From: Xenorhabdus griffiniae
Lineage (GTDB): Bacteria > Pseudomonadota > Gammaproteobacteria > Enterobacterales > Enterobacteriaceae
Assembly (NCBI RefSeq): GCF_037265215.1
Contig: NZ_CP147737.1
Span: 62,001 to 126,000 of the forward strand
Length of the DNA: 64,000 nucleotides
Direction: 5' to 3'
Below are positions 44,907 through 54,018 of the stretch, in pieces. The translations under genes and the position numbers were made by a program. The first letter of the stretch is position 1. Every line of letters starts with the position of its first letter. The notes below the pieces were generated by a model. That model had not been told where the DNA came from. It saw only the letters and a list, made by a program, of their open reading frames with translations, and ran no database searches.

Positions 44907-46835
44907 CTATTTATATTTAGCTTCTTCTTCAAGATCAGCTGCATGAATGGCCTCAGGAGTGTATAAAGGATACGTTCTTTCATGAATTTTGTAATCCTCC
45001 AGAGTTGCAGCATGGGCATGATTCCAAATATCTTCATCATGAACACCATCGGGAACGCCTATAGCGCGATAACGTTCTAATTCTCTTATTTCATGTGTGT
45101 AATATCGCCTATCATAATCAGTGGTAGTAATCTCTCCCGATAGAATTTTTTCTAAACGTTCAATCATTATTGTATTGTCAATACTTTTTTCAAACCTGCT
45201 GGTATGCAGTTTAACTTTATCTAATCCTTCTTGTGTAATTTCAACATTTCGCCAATCTAAATCCTGAATAGGGCCACCGGCTTTGGCTGGATCATAAGTA
45301 CGACCACTGTATTTACCTTTTTCCGTTCCACCATAAGGATCGCTCAAATAAACATAAACCGCCGGCACGCCCTCAATCGGGAAGACCAGAATATAATCGC
45401 GGAAATCACTTTCCTGTATCGGCGTGGTCGTCTTCGTTGGCCCGCGGTCTGTTCCATCCGCTATCGGCGTTTCCGTCTTGTTCCCCGCCATTTCATTCGG
45501 ATCTTGCTGCGGGTTGACCATAATACCGTCCCGCCACGTTGGCTGCGCCGGGATTTCCAGACCGGGTGTTTGACCGGTCAGGCTCGGATCATCGAGCGGC
45601 ACGGTGTTGACATTGATTGGCGTGCCACGCTGGTTAAAATATTGAGGCAAGTCCTGCGGTGATAATGCCTGATACATTGATGACGCTGTCGTGTACCAGA
45701 CCAGTATAGGTGAATCCGCGCCATCCTCCCGAAATTCATAGGTTCCCGGGGCAGTTTGCTTCACATGACGCACTTTAACCATATCCATACCGCTTCCTTC
45801 GCGGGTATGGTAGCCAACCACCTTCACTACTCCGGTCTTCTCGTCTTCCACAAAACGATAGCGAACACGTGTCTCTGCACGGCCTTTTTGATCCGCCAGT
45901 TGTTTCAGTCTTTCGAGCTGGTGTTGAGCCGTGTCACTGTCAGCGCCCAATGCCCGTTTCATTGCCCCCCAAACGGCCTGTGCCCGGTCCGCCGGTGTGG
46001 AAGAGATGGCGGCCATGAACAGTTTCTCTTTCTCCGAAAGCCGTGGAGGCGCGCTTTGGGTTTCCCATGATCCCTCGTTATTACTCGCCGTACCCGCAGC
46101 ACCCGCAGCAGCATTTAATGCCATCTGCGTTTCTATTGCCTGAAATATCAGCGGATTGGCTTGTGCCGGTGGCACCACCTGATCAAGCAGCCATCCTATC
46201 GGCACCATATACCATGGCGGCGTGTTTTTATTTTGCGCCGCCGAAGCCATTGCGGGTGTTTGCGGTGCTGATACGGGCAGGTAAACCTGCAATTGGCCAA
46301 AATTGGTGGCGGGCTCGGTCTCTGTGCCTGCATCGGTGCAACCCAAAGGTTGCAGGCAGGATTTTGCAAATACCGGTTTGGCAATACGTTCAACAGCGAT
46401 CACATGCCGACAGTTATGTTCAGGCATGACCGTGATGCCCGAATATTCGGGGTCAGCGTAATATCTTGTTTGCAGGGTGGCTTCTGTCCAGCCTTCGATC
46501 TTCGGCAGGCCATCACTGAGTTCGCCCGGCATAATCGCGGGTGAAGAACCCAGCGTTTTTGCGATTTTTACCGCTGTAGCCGTGGATTTTTCAACCAACT
46601 GGTCTGCCAGTTTCTGCGCCTCCACATGCAGCGTCATAGGCAGCGATGATAAATTTTCCTCCCGCAGTATGCCCTGACCATCCGTCACGCCACGGGCATT
46701 GATAACACCATCCCGACTTTTCAGGTGATAGGGGATACCGGCTAATGGCTTGCCCTGATTGTCTAGTAACTGAAATTCCAGCCAGTGCCTGAATTTATTG
46801 CAGGGAACACAATCCAATCTTCCTGTGTCACTCAT
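44907..46835 (-). CDS. VgrG/DUF4123-linked T6SS effector with S-type-pyocin-like domain
   Basis: A 642-residue effector in three parts: N-terminal ~1-90 Ig-like/adaptor-binding region (FQLLDNQGKPLAGIPYHL, then DGVINARGVTDGQG); an Ala/Pro-rich middle (~190-290) with a hydrophobic patch; an S-type pyocin-like domain (~330-510: RYRFVEDEKTGVVKVVGYHT... DYILVFPIEGVPAVYVYLSD) ending PYGGTEKG-YSGR-YDPA; and a toxin tip (~520-642: HTSRFEKSIDNTIMIERLE, YYTHEIRELERYRA, WNHAHAATLEDY). The tip is probably a nuclease or other enzyme of the polymorphic toxin type, but no catalytic motif was certain. It is preceded by DUF4123 and vgrG and followed by immunity. Confidence 0.8.
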   Translation of the reverse strand: MSDTGRLDCVPCNKFRHWLEFQLLDNQGKPLAGIPYHLKSRDGVINARGVTDGQGILREENLSSLPMTLHVEAQKLADQLVEKSTATAVKIAKTLGSSPAIMPGELSDGLPKIEGWTEATLQTRYYADPEYSGITVMPEHNCRHVIAVERIAKPVFAKSCLQPLGCTDAGTETEPATNFGQLQVYLPVSAPQTPAMASAAQNKNTPPWYMVPIGWLLDQVVPPAQANPLIFQAIETQMALNAAAGAAGTASNNEGSWETQSAPPRLSEKEKLFMAAISSTPADRAQAVWGAMKRALGADSDTAQHQLERLKQLADQKGRAETRVRYRFVEDEKTGVVKVVGYHTREGSGMDMVKVRHVKQTAPGTYEFREDGADSPILVWYTTASSMYQALSPQDLPQYFNQRGTPINVNTVPLDDPSLTGQTPGLEIPAQPTWRDGIMVNPQQDPNEMAGNKTETPIADGTDRGPTKTTTPIQESDFRDYILVFPIEGVPAVYVYLSDPYGGTEKGKYSGRTYDPAKAGGPIQDLDWRNVEITQEGLDKVKLHTSRFEKSIDNTIMIERLEKILSGEITTTDYDRRYYTHEIRELERYRAIGVPDGVHDEDIWNHAHAATLEDYKIHERTYPLYTPEAIHAADLEEEAKYK

Positions 46836-46855
46836 TCGATTAAATCCTTTATTGA

Positions 46856-47641
46856 TTAGGTCCGTGGCGCACCCATACCGCTGTCTGCCAGAAAGTCATT
46901 GAGGGTCAGTGCCTGTAAACGTGCACCCTGTTGGCGGTGCTGGCGCAGCCATTTTTCAAGGCGGCGGAGCAGGGCACCTTCGGGGGTGTCCAGTTTCAGA
47001 GCCTGTTCGCCCTGTGCTTCCCACAGTTCATACATCAGTGTTTTTGCGAGCCCTTCCAACGCAAAATCGGACTGTTCCCACGCGGCTATCAGGTGTGGCT
47101 CCAGTACAAAAGGGCGTTCAGTCTGGCTGAACGGGCATTCTGCCGGGCGAAGGAAAGCGGTTGGCGCTGGCATATCCGCCATCAGTTCAATGACCGGATT
47201 AAGCAGGGATGTCCAGTCCGTCGGCTGCATGGCAGGCATCAATACCCGCAGGATGCGCGTATCCATGAACCGGAAGACAACCTGTTCATCGCGCAGGGTC
47301 ACGAGCTGGTGACGTTGCCAGTGAGCCAGTTGTGTCTGCCAGCCCGCGTCGCTACGGTATGCCCAGCCCCAACTGCCATCGCTGAATGCGCGGCGGTCAA
47401 GCAGGCGCGCAAGAGGGGGAAGACAGTCCATTTTCGGCTGGATAAGCCACGGTCCCTGCTCCATCAGGTGGGCGAGTGGCGTGCCGTTATAGAGGGGAAG
47501 CGCCTGCTCGACCCAATCATTCGCATACAAGGTGTTGACAGGGCTGGGGGCAGCAAGCGGGTTGACGATAAGGTAAACCGGCGATTTATCGGGTTCGCCC
47601 AGCCAGGTTGTCCAGCTTGTTTTTTGGGTGGAATAAGTCAT
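46856..47641 (-). CDS. DUF4123 (Tap/TEC) effector-loading adaptor
   Basis: A 261-residue protein of the DUF4123 family, chaperones that load a cognate effector onto VgrG. The family pattern is visible in VYLIVNPLAAPSP near the start and WQRHQLVTLRDEQVVFRFMD with TRILRVLMPAMQ in the middle. It overlaps vgrG by 4 bp (ATGA) and lies 20 bp before the effector gene: the standard vgrG-adaptor-effector-immunity order. GC-content is clearly higher than that of the toxin tips downstream. Confidence 0.85.
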   Translation of the reverse strand: MTYSTQKTSWTTWLGEPDKSPVYLIVNPLAAPSPVNTLYANDWVEQALPLYNGTPLAHLMEQGPWLIQPKMDCLPPLARLLDRRAFSDGSWGWAYRSDAGWQTQLAHWQRHQLVTLRDEQVVFRFMDTRILRVLMPAMQPTDWTSLLNPVIELMADMPAPTAFLRPAECPFSQTERPFVLEPHLIAAWEQSDFALEGLAKTLMYELWEAQGEQALKLDTPEGALLRRLEKWLRQHRQQGARLQALTLNDFLADSGMGAPRT

Positions 47642-48930
47642 GACTGGCCTCCCTGCGGCGCTTTAATCACCCAGGCGGCATTTTCCTGTGCCTGCAATGC
47701 GCAATATTTTTTGACCGGAAACTTCACCACTGGCAGCGCAGGCACGCCGTCAGGGAGTTGCAGCGTGATGCCCCGCCCACTGCCACCAGTGCCTTGCCCG
47801 ACGTTAATCGGTGAGGACTGAATACCTGCCGGTGTCACTTTGACAAAGCTACCGCCCACCTTTAAGGTAATTTCGGTTGCTGCTTCCAGAACTATTTTTC
47901 CGCCACTTTTATGATGCGTTTCCTGTCCGCTTTCAGTCACCAGTGCATCACCCGCCTGAATATGTTGTGAGCCGGCGATGCGGTGGGAAACATCCCCTTC
48001 GGTGGAGTATTTGCGGCCCCCCTGCACCTGCGAATGTTCATCCACCTGAATATCGCTGTAATGGTTATTGTCAATGCGCAGTTTCTGGTCATGCTTGATA
48101 TGCCAGAGAACGTCATTTTCTATCTGGCCGGTGAAGTCTTTCTGGGCGTGGATATAAACCTCTTCACTGCCTTTGGCGTCTTCAAAGCGCAGCTCGTTAA
48201 ATCCTTCCCCCTTGTGGGTCTGGGTTTTGAACGTGGTACGGGTTTTTTCGGCAGGCAAATTCAGCGGCGGCCGGTTGACAGCGTTGTAAACGCACCCCGT
48301 GACAATGGGGCGGTCAATATCGCCATTGAGGTAAGAGACAATGACTTCCTGCCCGATGCGCGGAATAGCCATAAAGCCAAAACCGTTGCCGTTCCAGCCC
48401 TGTGCCACCCGAACCCAGCAGGATGCCCTGTCATCGGCCTTGTCGTAGCGGTTCCAATGAAAATGGACTTTTATCGCGCCGTCTTTATTGACGAAAATTT
48501 CTTCCCCTTCCGGCCCGACCACCGTCGCGCTTTCATCACCGTCAGCCAGCGGTTTGTAGTGGAAAGGCGGGCGCCAGTCCGCCAGGCCATCCATAAAGCC
48601 GAATTGGTTGCTCAGTGTGGTGCCTGCACCGCTGTTGTCTCCCAGTGCCTGCGGGCAGCGTCCGTGGTGGTGGATGGTGATAAATCGGGGGAAACCGGTG
48701 TGATATTGCAGGCATGTAAATGGGCAGGCACCGACTCTTGTGTCAGCGTAATGTCACCGATACCCAGCTTCATGGCCTGCGCATGGTAGCCGATGAGATG
48801 GGCACATACGGACTGAGGTGACAGGGTATTCGCCGCTTTCCCATCCATCCCCAAAAAGTGTATCTGGTTGTGAAGGCGCCCCAGTAAATCATCCGTTATC
48901 AGCGCCTGAAATATGTAGTTACTACTTATT
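47638..48930 (-). pseudogene. vgrG: vgrG (T6SS spike) with N-terminal deletion and frameshift
   Basis: The intact 3' part (from ATG 48594, 318 codons) holds the gp5-like OB-fold and beta-helix: EEIFVNKDGAIKVHFHWNRY, CWVRVAQGWNGNGFGFMAIP, RIGQEVIVSYLNGDIDRPIV, ELRFEDAKGSEEVYIHAQKD. The same frame continues upstream to about 48700 (FITIHHHGRCPQALGDNSGAG). The far N-terminus (ALITDDLLGRLHNQIHFLGM) lies in another frame near 48860-48920. Most of the gp27-like base (several hundred residues) is missing. A normal VgrG is 650 or more residues, so this one cannot form a full spike. Confidence 0.8.
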
Positions 48931-49063
48931 TTTTTCTTTGGTTCTATTGAAGAGTGAAATAACTTTTTCTGCGGGGGGGGGGTTATTGTATTTTTCTCCT
49001 TTCTTTTTGTTTTATGGGGACTTATAGGTGCCACCTATTTCATACTAACTTAAAGAAAACCAA

Positions 49064-49242
49064 AATATTATGACCCGTTTATTAAGGTGTTTGGGGTTGT
49101 TGCTTTGATTTCACTTATTTTGAGTGTGCCCGTATCATCTTATTTTAATTTTAAACTAAAAAATGATGGCTATTTGGTTTGTAACAAAATTTCATGGATG
49201 TCACCAACAACCTATGTAAAAAACTTATCACTCTGTAAATGA
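49064..49242 (+). pseudogene. DUF1240-like immunity gene remnant
   Basis: The frame YYDPFIKVFGVVALISLILS continues to NDGYLVCNKISWMSPTTYVK and NLSLCK with a stop at 49240. It is the C-terminal third of the same family as the immunity genes at 10.9-15.8 kb (compare KNDGYLTCDKSSWMAPNKYVK there). The N-terminal part is missing and no start is visible. It marks the edge of the vgrG island as having once held an hcp-type module. Confidence 0.75.
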
Positions 49243-49372
49243 AAATTTTTGTAAATATTCTGCCCTCATGTTTTCTCTTGTTTAGCCTCTAAAAATTAGA
49301 GGCTATTTTGAGTAGTTATCATGGTGTTATATATTGTTTTAAAGAAAATAACTATTACTGTTGGATAAAAAT

Positions 49373-49822
49373 ATGGCACAACACTTTCATTGGCAGAAAG
49401 AAAACTACCAAGTTTCAACAGACAAATCGCTTTTAGATATTGCCTCTATCCATCAATTTCTGACACGTTCCCGTTGGGCGGAAGGTATTGATCTCGAAAC
49501 TGTACGGTTTGCTATTGAAAACAGCCTGACATTTGGGTTGTATAAAGATAAAACTCAAATAGGATTTGCTAGGTTTGTCACAGATTTTGCGACGTTCGGC
49601 TATCTATGTGATGTTTATGTCTTGGAAGAATATCAAAAACAACAATTAGGCCGCTGGTTGATAACGTGTTGTCAATCTCATCCCGTTATGCAGCGGCTAC
49701 GTAGAATTATGCTTGTGACGTCAACGGCACCCTGGTTATATGAAAAATTTGGCTACTCTCCCGTTAGTCATGAAAATGGTGTTTGGCAGATAGTTCGCCC
49801 AAATATTTATAAGAAAAAGTAA
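49373..49822 (+). CDS. GNAT-family N-acetyltransferase
   Basis: A 149-residue single GNAT domain. The acetyl-CoA-binding motif is LCDVYVLEEYQKQQLGRWLI (a variant of Q/RxxGxG/A) and the C-terminal strand is LVTSTAPWLYEKFGYSPV. The ATG at 49373 is chosen; a TTG four codons upstream is possible. The substrate is unknown. It is convergent with the LprI-like gene, with a terminator between. Confidence 0.8.
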   Translation: MAQHFHWQKENYQVSTDKSLLDIASIHQFLTRSRWAEGIDLETVRFAIENSLTFGLYKDKTQIGFARFVTDFATFGYLCDVYVLEEYQKQQLGRWLITCCQSHPVMQRLRRIMLVTSTAPWLYEKFGYSPVSHENGVWQIVRPNIYKKK

Positions 49823-49833
49823 CATGATTTTTC

Positions 49834-49871
49834 ACAAAAAACTCAAGGAAAGAAAATTATTCCTTGAGTTC
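49834..49871 (-). terminator. Terminator between GNAT and LprI-like genes
   Basis: AACTCAAGGAA/TTCCTTGAGTT stem with a 9-nt loop. On the minus strand it is followed by T6, ending the 50213-49886 transcript. It may also act on the plus strand. Confidence 0.8.
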
Positions 49872-49885
49872 TCAGTTAATTATTC

Positions 49886-50212
49886 TCAAATCGGTTTCTC
49901 TATTGAATTATACAGCGTATCAAGTTGATTAATGCGTTGGCGGTAACTTTGCAGCAAACAGGTTGTATCGCCCTTGCATTTGTAGCGCTGTTTCAGCCAT
50001 GCAGTTTGGTTATCATGCATTTCGCCAGATACGCCCATGGCAAACAATCCGCGCAGAAAATGATATTTCACACTTAATTCCACATCCAGATCATTTAGCT
50101 TTGGGTTTGAACAAATTGCTTTCTCATCCGGTGCCTTGGCTTTGGCACAGTCAAAACTGGCCGCAAAACTGAGTGGGGAGAAAATAAGTAATATAAACCA
50201 GAGATATTTCAT
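49886..50212 (-). CDS. Lysozyme-inhibitor LprI-like secreted protein
   Basis: A 108-residue precursor with a signal peptide (MKYLWFILLIFSPLSFAA). The mature part has the DUF1311/LprI pattern: FDCAKAKAPDEKAICSNPKL, DLDVELSVKY, then four conserved cysteines (two in the first half, YKCKGD and CLLQSYRQRI). LprI-type proteins are periplasmic and some inhibit lysozyme, which would suit life in an insect host. It follows the 50213-50644 gene with no gap, so both are one transcript. Confidence 0.75.
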   Translation of the reverse strand: MKYLWFILLIFSPLSFAASFDCAKAKAPDEKAICSNPKLNDLDVELSVKYHFLRGLFAMGVSGEMHDNQTAWLKQRYKCKGDTTCLLQSYRQRINQLDTLYNSIEKPI

Positions 50213-50644
50213 TTACTTCTCCTTTATGGGAAAGAATCTGAATGACCGAGCTTTGCCAGTTGCATCTAATTTGCAGGAGAATCGAATGTCATGCCAGCCA
50301 TCATTCGTCCTATACATACCGATGCCGACTAATTCAGAAGGCTGTTTGAGTCTGATACTTTCTTTGGAATCTACACCGAGGAAAATTTTATCTGCGTCTT
50401 TATGATATTTCTTAATGATGGGTAAGGCAAAAGGGCGACAAATAAACTCTGCCACTTTTTTGGCATCTGACCAACTTTCTACCATTGGTAGTGCAGATTT
50501 ATCTGTAACTTGTTCATTAATTTGCTGTTGCAGGTATTTTATCTGGTCTGGCGATAATTGTTGAGATGGTACTTGTGCTTGTGCAAAGGCAGATAATAGT
50601 AGACTGATGACTCCCAAATAAGTTAAGTATCTTGAGTAAAACAT
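50213..50644 (-). CDS. Secreted protein of unknown function
   Basis: A 143-residue precursor with a signal peptide (cleavage near AFAQA, residue ~23). The mature protein contains two cysteines (EFICRPFALPIIKKY and IRFSCKLDATGKARSF), which could form a disulfide. The pattern FICRP...FLGVDSKES...GWHDIRFSCKL recalls a DUF930-type family, but I am not certain. It is co-transcribed with the LprI-like gene. Function unknown. Confidence 0.65.
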   Translation of the reverse strand: MFYSRYLTYLGVISLLLSAFAQAQVPSQQLSPDQIKYLQQQINEQVTDKSALPMVESWSDAKKVAEFICRPFALPIIKKYHKDADKIFLGVDSKESIRLKQPSELVGIGMYRTNDGWHDIRFSCKLDATGKARSFRFFPIKEK

Positions 50645-50738
50645 AATGGTATACTCCTTGTTTGAGATTCAAAAAGTATGGCATAGATTTTGTCGTCGCG
50701 CCAATAATATAATATACTGCTGTTGCATGAGTCTTAGG

Positions 50739-52082
50739 TTATTTATAGACCAACGAATTGATAGCTAAGGCTAAAGTTGTCGCTATTGTATCTTTCACAT
50801 TATCGATAAGAATAATATTAGGATATTCCGTTCTTGTGGTGCTGGGGTAAAGATATTCGATTAACACTCTATTGGCTTGATCGGCTAATTCTTTAATACT
50901 GATGCTCATTCCTGCGGCACATGTCGATGCTTCTATAGCGGTTTGAGTCAGTGTCCACTCTAACTGGAAATATTGCTCTGGAGCATGAGCACACATTTTA
51001 TTAATTTGGTCACGAGCCATAACGGCATAGTCATCAGTATGAGTATACTGATGATACATATTTAATTGACTAAGATAAAAAAATCCTGCATTTTCATACC
51101 CACTTAAGTCAACATTAGATTCTTTATCTTCTACAAAGAATAAAATGGCTGGGCGAGTTCCATTAGCGGTAAAGGTATTGAAGTTTACATCAGAAATATT
51201 CTTTGTAGATGAGTTATAGTATAAATGTTCAATGTGAGATAAGTTCTCAAATAAGTCAAACCACTGGTCGCGGTCAAAGGGACGATATGAAGAAAATATA
51301 CCTACATCTAAATTAAGGGAGTGGGAAAGTTTTATGATAATTAATTCATTGTGAGATTCAATGAATTGATTAATTCCATTGATGATAGACTCAATTGATT
51401 CACCATTAGCACCTTCCCAAAAGAATCCCGCTTTAAAGTAGTGACCAGTATAAAATTGACCATCGCTAAGGACTGGCCTAATATCAAAATATCTTATGCC
51501 TAATTTCAACTGACCTAAAATATTATTTGATTGAGTCAAAGTGTTACATTCTGAGGATAATTTTGTACTCCAAGTGACGGCACTCATTCCTGCGTCGTGA
51601 GAACCGGTGATACACATTTTTTTTAGTGGCAGGCCCGCTAAAATATTAATGTTTTCTCGCATCCAGGATTCAGGGTTTATATTAGGTCCTGTATAACTAC
51701 CAATATCACCAATAAAAAATAATTGAATTAATCCATTTTTTTTCCAGCCAAGGCTGACTATAGAACCTTTTTGATAGGTGCTGGTTTTTAAATTTTCCAG
51801 ATAAACTTCTAAGTCAAACCGTCCAAGTTCGTTTTTATACCTTCCACGTATTCTGAAAGTAGTATTTTCTGAATCCAGAATTTGATATTCGATGTCAAAA
51901 TTACAATTGGTTATATCATCATCGTAATAGTATGAAATAGAAATATATCCATATTTCTTAGGGATAAGTGAATCTGGTAAGTTTGCAATATCCACATTTT
52001 GGGCGGTGCTGGACATTCTTTTCCAAGCTGAGCTCGTATTATTAACGAGTATGAGATTTGCATGTTCTCCAAATTGAGGCAT
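50739..52082 (-). CDS. PI-PLC X-domain-like phospholipase/phosphodiesterase
   Basis: A 447-residue protein. Residues ~1-125 form an aegerolysin/lectin-like beta-rich part (LILVNNTSSAWKRMSS). From ~140 a phosphatidylinositol-specific PLC X-type TIM barrel follows: CITGSHDAGMSAVTW (first catalytic His), LGIRYFDIRPVLSDG and FYTGHY (second His). Such enzymes cleave PI or GPI anchors. There is no signal peptide, so release would need T6SS, lysis or another route. It is AT-rich and stands alone, ending about 95 bp before the 50644 start. A host-directed virulence role is plausible but inferred. Confidence 0.78.
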   Translation of the reverse strand: MPQFGEHANLILVNNTSSAWKRMSSTAQNVDIANLPDSLIPKKYGYISISYYYDDDITNCNFDIEYQILDSENTTFRIRGRYKNELGRFDLEVYLENLKTSTYQKGSIVSLGWKKNGLIQLFFIGDIGSYTGPNINPESWMRENINILAGLPLKKMCITGSHDAGMSAVTWSTKLSSECNTLTQSNNILGQLKLGIRYFDIRPVLSDGQFYTGHYFKAGFFWEGANGESIESIINGINQFIESHNELIIIKLSHSLNLDVGIFSSYRPFDRDQWFDLFENLSHIEHLYYNSSTKNISDVNFNTFTANGTRPAILFFVEDKESNVDLSGYENAGFFYLSQLNMYHQYTHTDDYAVMARDQINKMCAHAPEQYFQLEWTLTQTAIEASTCAAGMSISIKELADQANRVLIEYLYPSTTRTEYPNIILIDNVKDTIATTLALAINSLVYK

Positions 52083-52242
52083 GATTATTTCCCCCTTGCT
52101 AAAAGTAACAATACGTTATTATTTTTGTGTGTTACTTTTAATTATAGTCGGGATTGTAAAATGTCAAGCAGAATTTAAATAATGTTTTTTGTATCGAATA
52201 AGCATGAAGTGAACTTATGTTTTTGAGCGTTTTTTTGAAAGA

Positions 52243-52280
52243 GAAAAACATACCTCACTTTATTTTTAGTGAGGTATGTT
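52243..52280 (-). terminator. Terminator after treC
   Basis: ACATACCTCACT/AGTGAGGTATGT 12-bp stem, 8-nt loop, followed on the minus strand by a T5 run, about 60 nt after the treC stop. Confidence 0.88.
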
Positions 52281-52338
52281 ATTTAAAGTATTTTATAAAC
52301 AATACATTATGTAAAATGACGATATATAAATAATATTA

Positions 52339-54000
52339 TCATTTGGATATTAAATATATTGATTCATAAGGTTTAATTTTAATTTCATGATCTACTGTTG
52401 CCGGTGATGGGTAATTGCTCATCAATACCTGCCATTCTTTGCTTAAAAGTGCCGGTTCTGGAGACCAATGTTGGGTTTCAGCGCTTAGGTTTGCAATGAC
52501 CAGCAAGGTTTGATCTTGCCAACGACGCAGATAGCACCACAATGAAGGATGTTCTGGCAGCAGATCCAGGTAATCACCGTATGTCAGAATGGGTTGTTGC
52601 TTTCTCAATTTAATCAAATTGTGGTAGCAATAAAAGACGGAATCTTCATCCTGTAATACGGTTTCGGCGTTGATCTCTGGGTAATTACTGCAAGGTGCAA
52701 TCCACGGTGTTCCGGTGGTAAAACCCGCGTTTGCTGAATCATTCCACTGCATGGGAGTTCGGCTGTTATCACGGGATTTCTGCGCCAAAATTGCCAGTAT
52801 ATCCTCTAATTGCATACCTTTCTCAATACGCTCTTGATACATATTCAGGCTTTCGATATCCCGATAATCCTCAATACGCGTAAAGTTAGGGTTTGTCATA
52901 CCCAGCTCTTCGCCCTGATAAATATAAGGCGTACCCTGCATACCATGTAGCACCATTGCCAGCATTTTAGCGGATATTTTGTGGTACTGATGTTCATCAC
53001 CAAACCGAGAAACAATGCGCGGTTGATCATGGTTACACCAAAAAAGTGCATTCCAGGCTTTTTGGTGCATACCCTGCTGCCATGTTGAGAAAATCTTTTT
53101 CAGTTCAACGTAATCTGGTTTTGCCTGAGTCCATTTTTCTCCATTTGGGTAGTCAACTTTTAGATGGTGAAAATTAAACGTCATGGACAGCGTCGTTCCG
53201 TCCAGGGCTGCATAGCGTTGGCAGTTCTCAAGGCTGGTGGATGACATTTCACCAACAGTCATCAATCCTTTCGGCTGGAAAACATCACGGCTCATTTCTT
53301 GCAAAAACTCGTGTATCCGCGGGCCATCGGTGTAGAATCGGCGGCCATCGCCGTGATCATCGTTAGGATAATCTTGCTGTTTTGAGACAAGGTTAATGAC
53401 ATCCAGACGTAAGCCATCAACGCCACGATCAGCCCAGAATTCACAGATTTTCTTCAGTTCAGCGCGAACCGGTGCGTGCTCCCAATTTAAATCGGCTTGT
53501 TCAACCGCAAACAGGTGGAGGTAATATTGTTGACTCTCTGTATGCCATTGCCACGCATTACCACCGAATTTGGATTTCCAGTTATTGGGTAGAGAACCTT
53601 CAGAACCCTCCCGCCAGATATAAAACTGGCGGTAAGGGCTATTAATATCCTGTGCCGCTTGGAACCACGGATGTTGGGTTGAGGTGTGATTGAAAACCAT
53701 ATCCAAAATAATGCGAATGCCACGGCGATGGGCATTTTGCACCAAATTATCAAAGTCCTCCATACAACCATAATCAGGATTGATGGCACAATAATCAGCG
53801 ACATCATAGCCATTATCAACCTGCGGAGAGGGATAGATTGGGGTGATCCAAATGGCTTCAACACCGAGACGCTGTAGATAATCCAGCCGTTGGGTGATCC
53901 CGTTGATATCTCCCGTACCGCTACCGGTACTATCCTGAAAACTTTTTGGATAAATTTGGTAGATAACGCTATCCATCCACCATGGTTTTTGTTCCGTCAT
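52339..54000 (-). CDS. treC: Trehalose-6-phosphate hydrolase
   Basis: A 553-residue GH13 hydrolase (trehalose-6-P to glucose + glucose-6-P) in the cytoplasm. GH13 regions are visible: DMVFNHTSTQHPW, GLRLDVINL (nucleophile Asp), LMTVGEMSST (acid/base Glu) and WCNHDQPRIV (His-Asp). It opens MTEQKPWWMDSVIYQIYPKSF. It is downstream of treB by 18 bp, as in E. coli. Trehalose is the main insect blood sugar, so this operon suits an insect pathogen. Confidence 0.96.
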   Translation of the reverse strand: MTEQKPWWMDSVIYQIYPKSFQDSTGSGTGDINGITQRLDYLQRLGVEAIWITPIYPSPQVDNGYDVADYCAINPDYGCMEDFDNLVQNAHRRGIRIILDMVFNHTSTQHPWFQAAQDINSPYRQFYIWREGSEGSLPNNWKSKFGGNAWQWHTESQQYYLHLFAVEQADLNWEHAPVRAELKKICEFWADRGVDGLRLDVINLVSKQQDYPNDDHGDGRRFYTDGPRIHEFLQEMSRDVFQPKGLMTVGEMSSTSLENCQRYAALDGTTLSMTFNFHHLKVDYPNGEKWTQAKPDYVELKKIFSTWQQGMHQKAWNALFWCNHDQPRIVSRFGDEHQYHKISAKMLAMVLHGMQGTPYIYQGEELGMTNPNFTRIEDYRDIESLNMYQERIEKGMQLEDILAILAQKSRDNSRTPMQWNDSANAGFTTGTPWIAPCSNYPEINAETVLQDEDSVFYCYHNLIKLRKQQPILTYGDYLDLLPEHPSLWCYLRRWQDQTLLVIANLSAETQHWSPEPALLSKEWQVLMSNYPSPATVDHEIKIKPYESIYLISK

Positions 54001-54018
54001 AAATAGATACCTACAAAA

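Noticed and set aside
46931..48789. Long plus-strand frames of 268 and 296 codons opposite vgrG and DUF4123
   Set aside because: Antisense to clearly conserved minus-strand genes in a GC-richer segment, where long antisense frames arise by chance.
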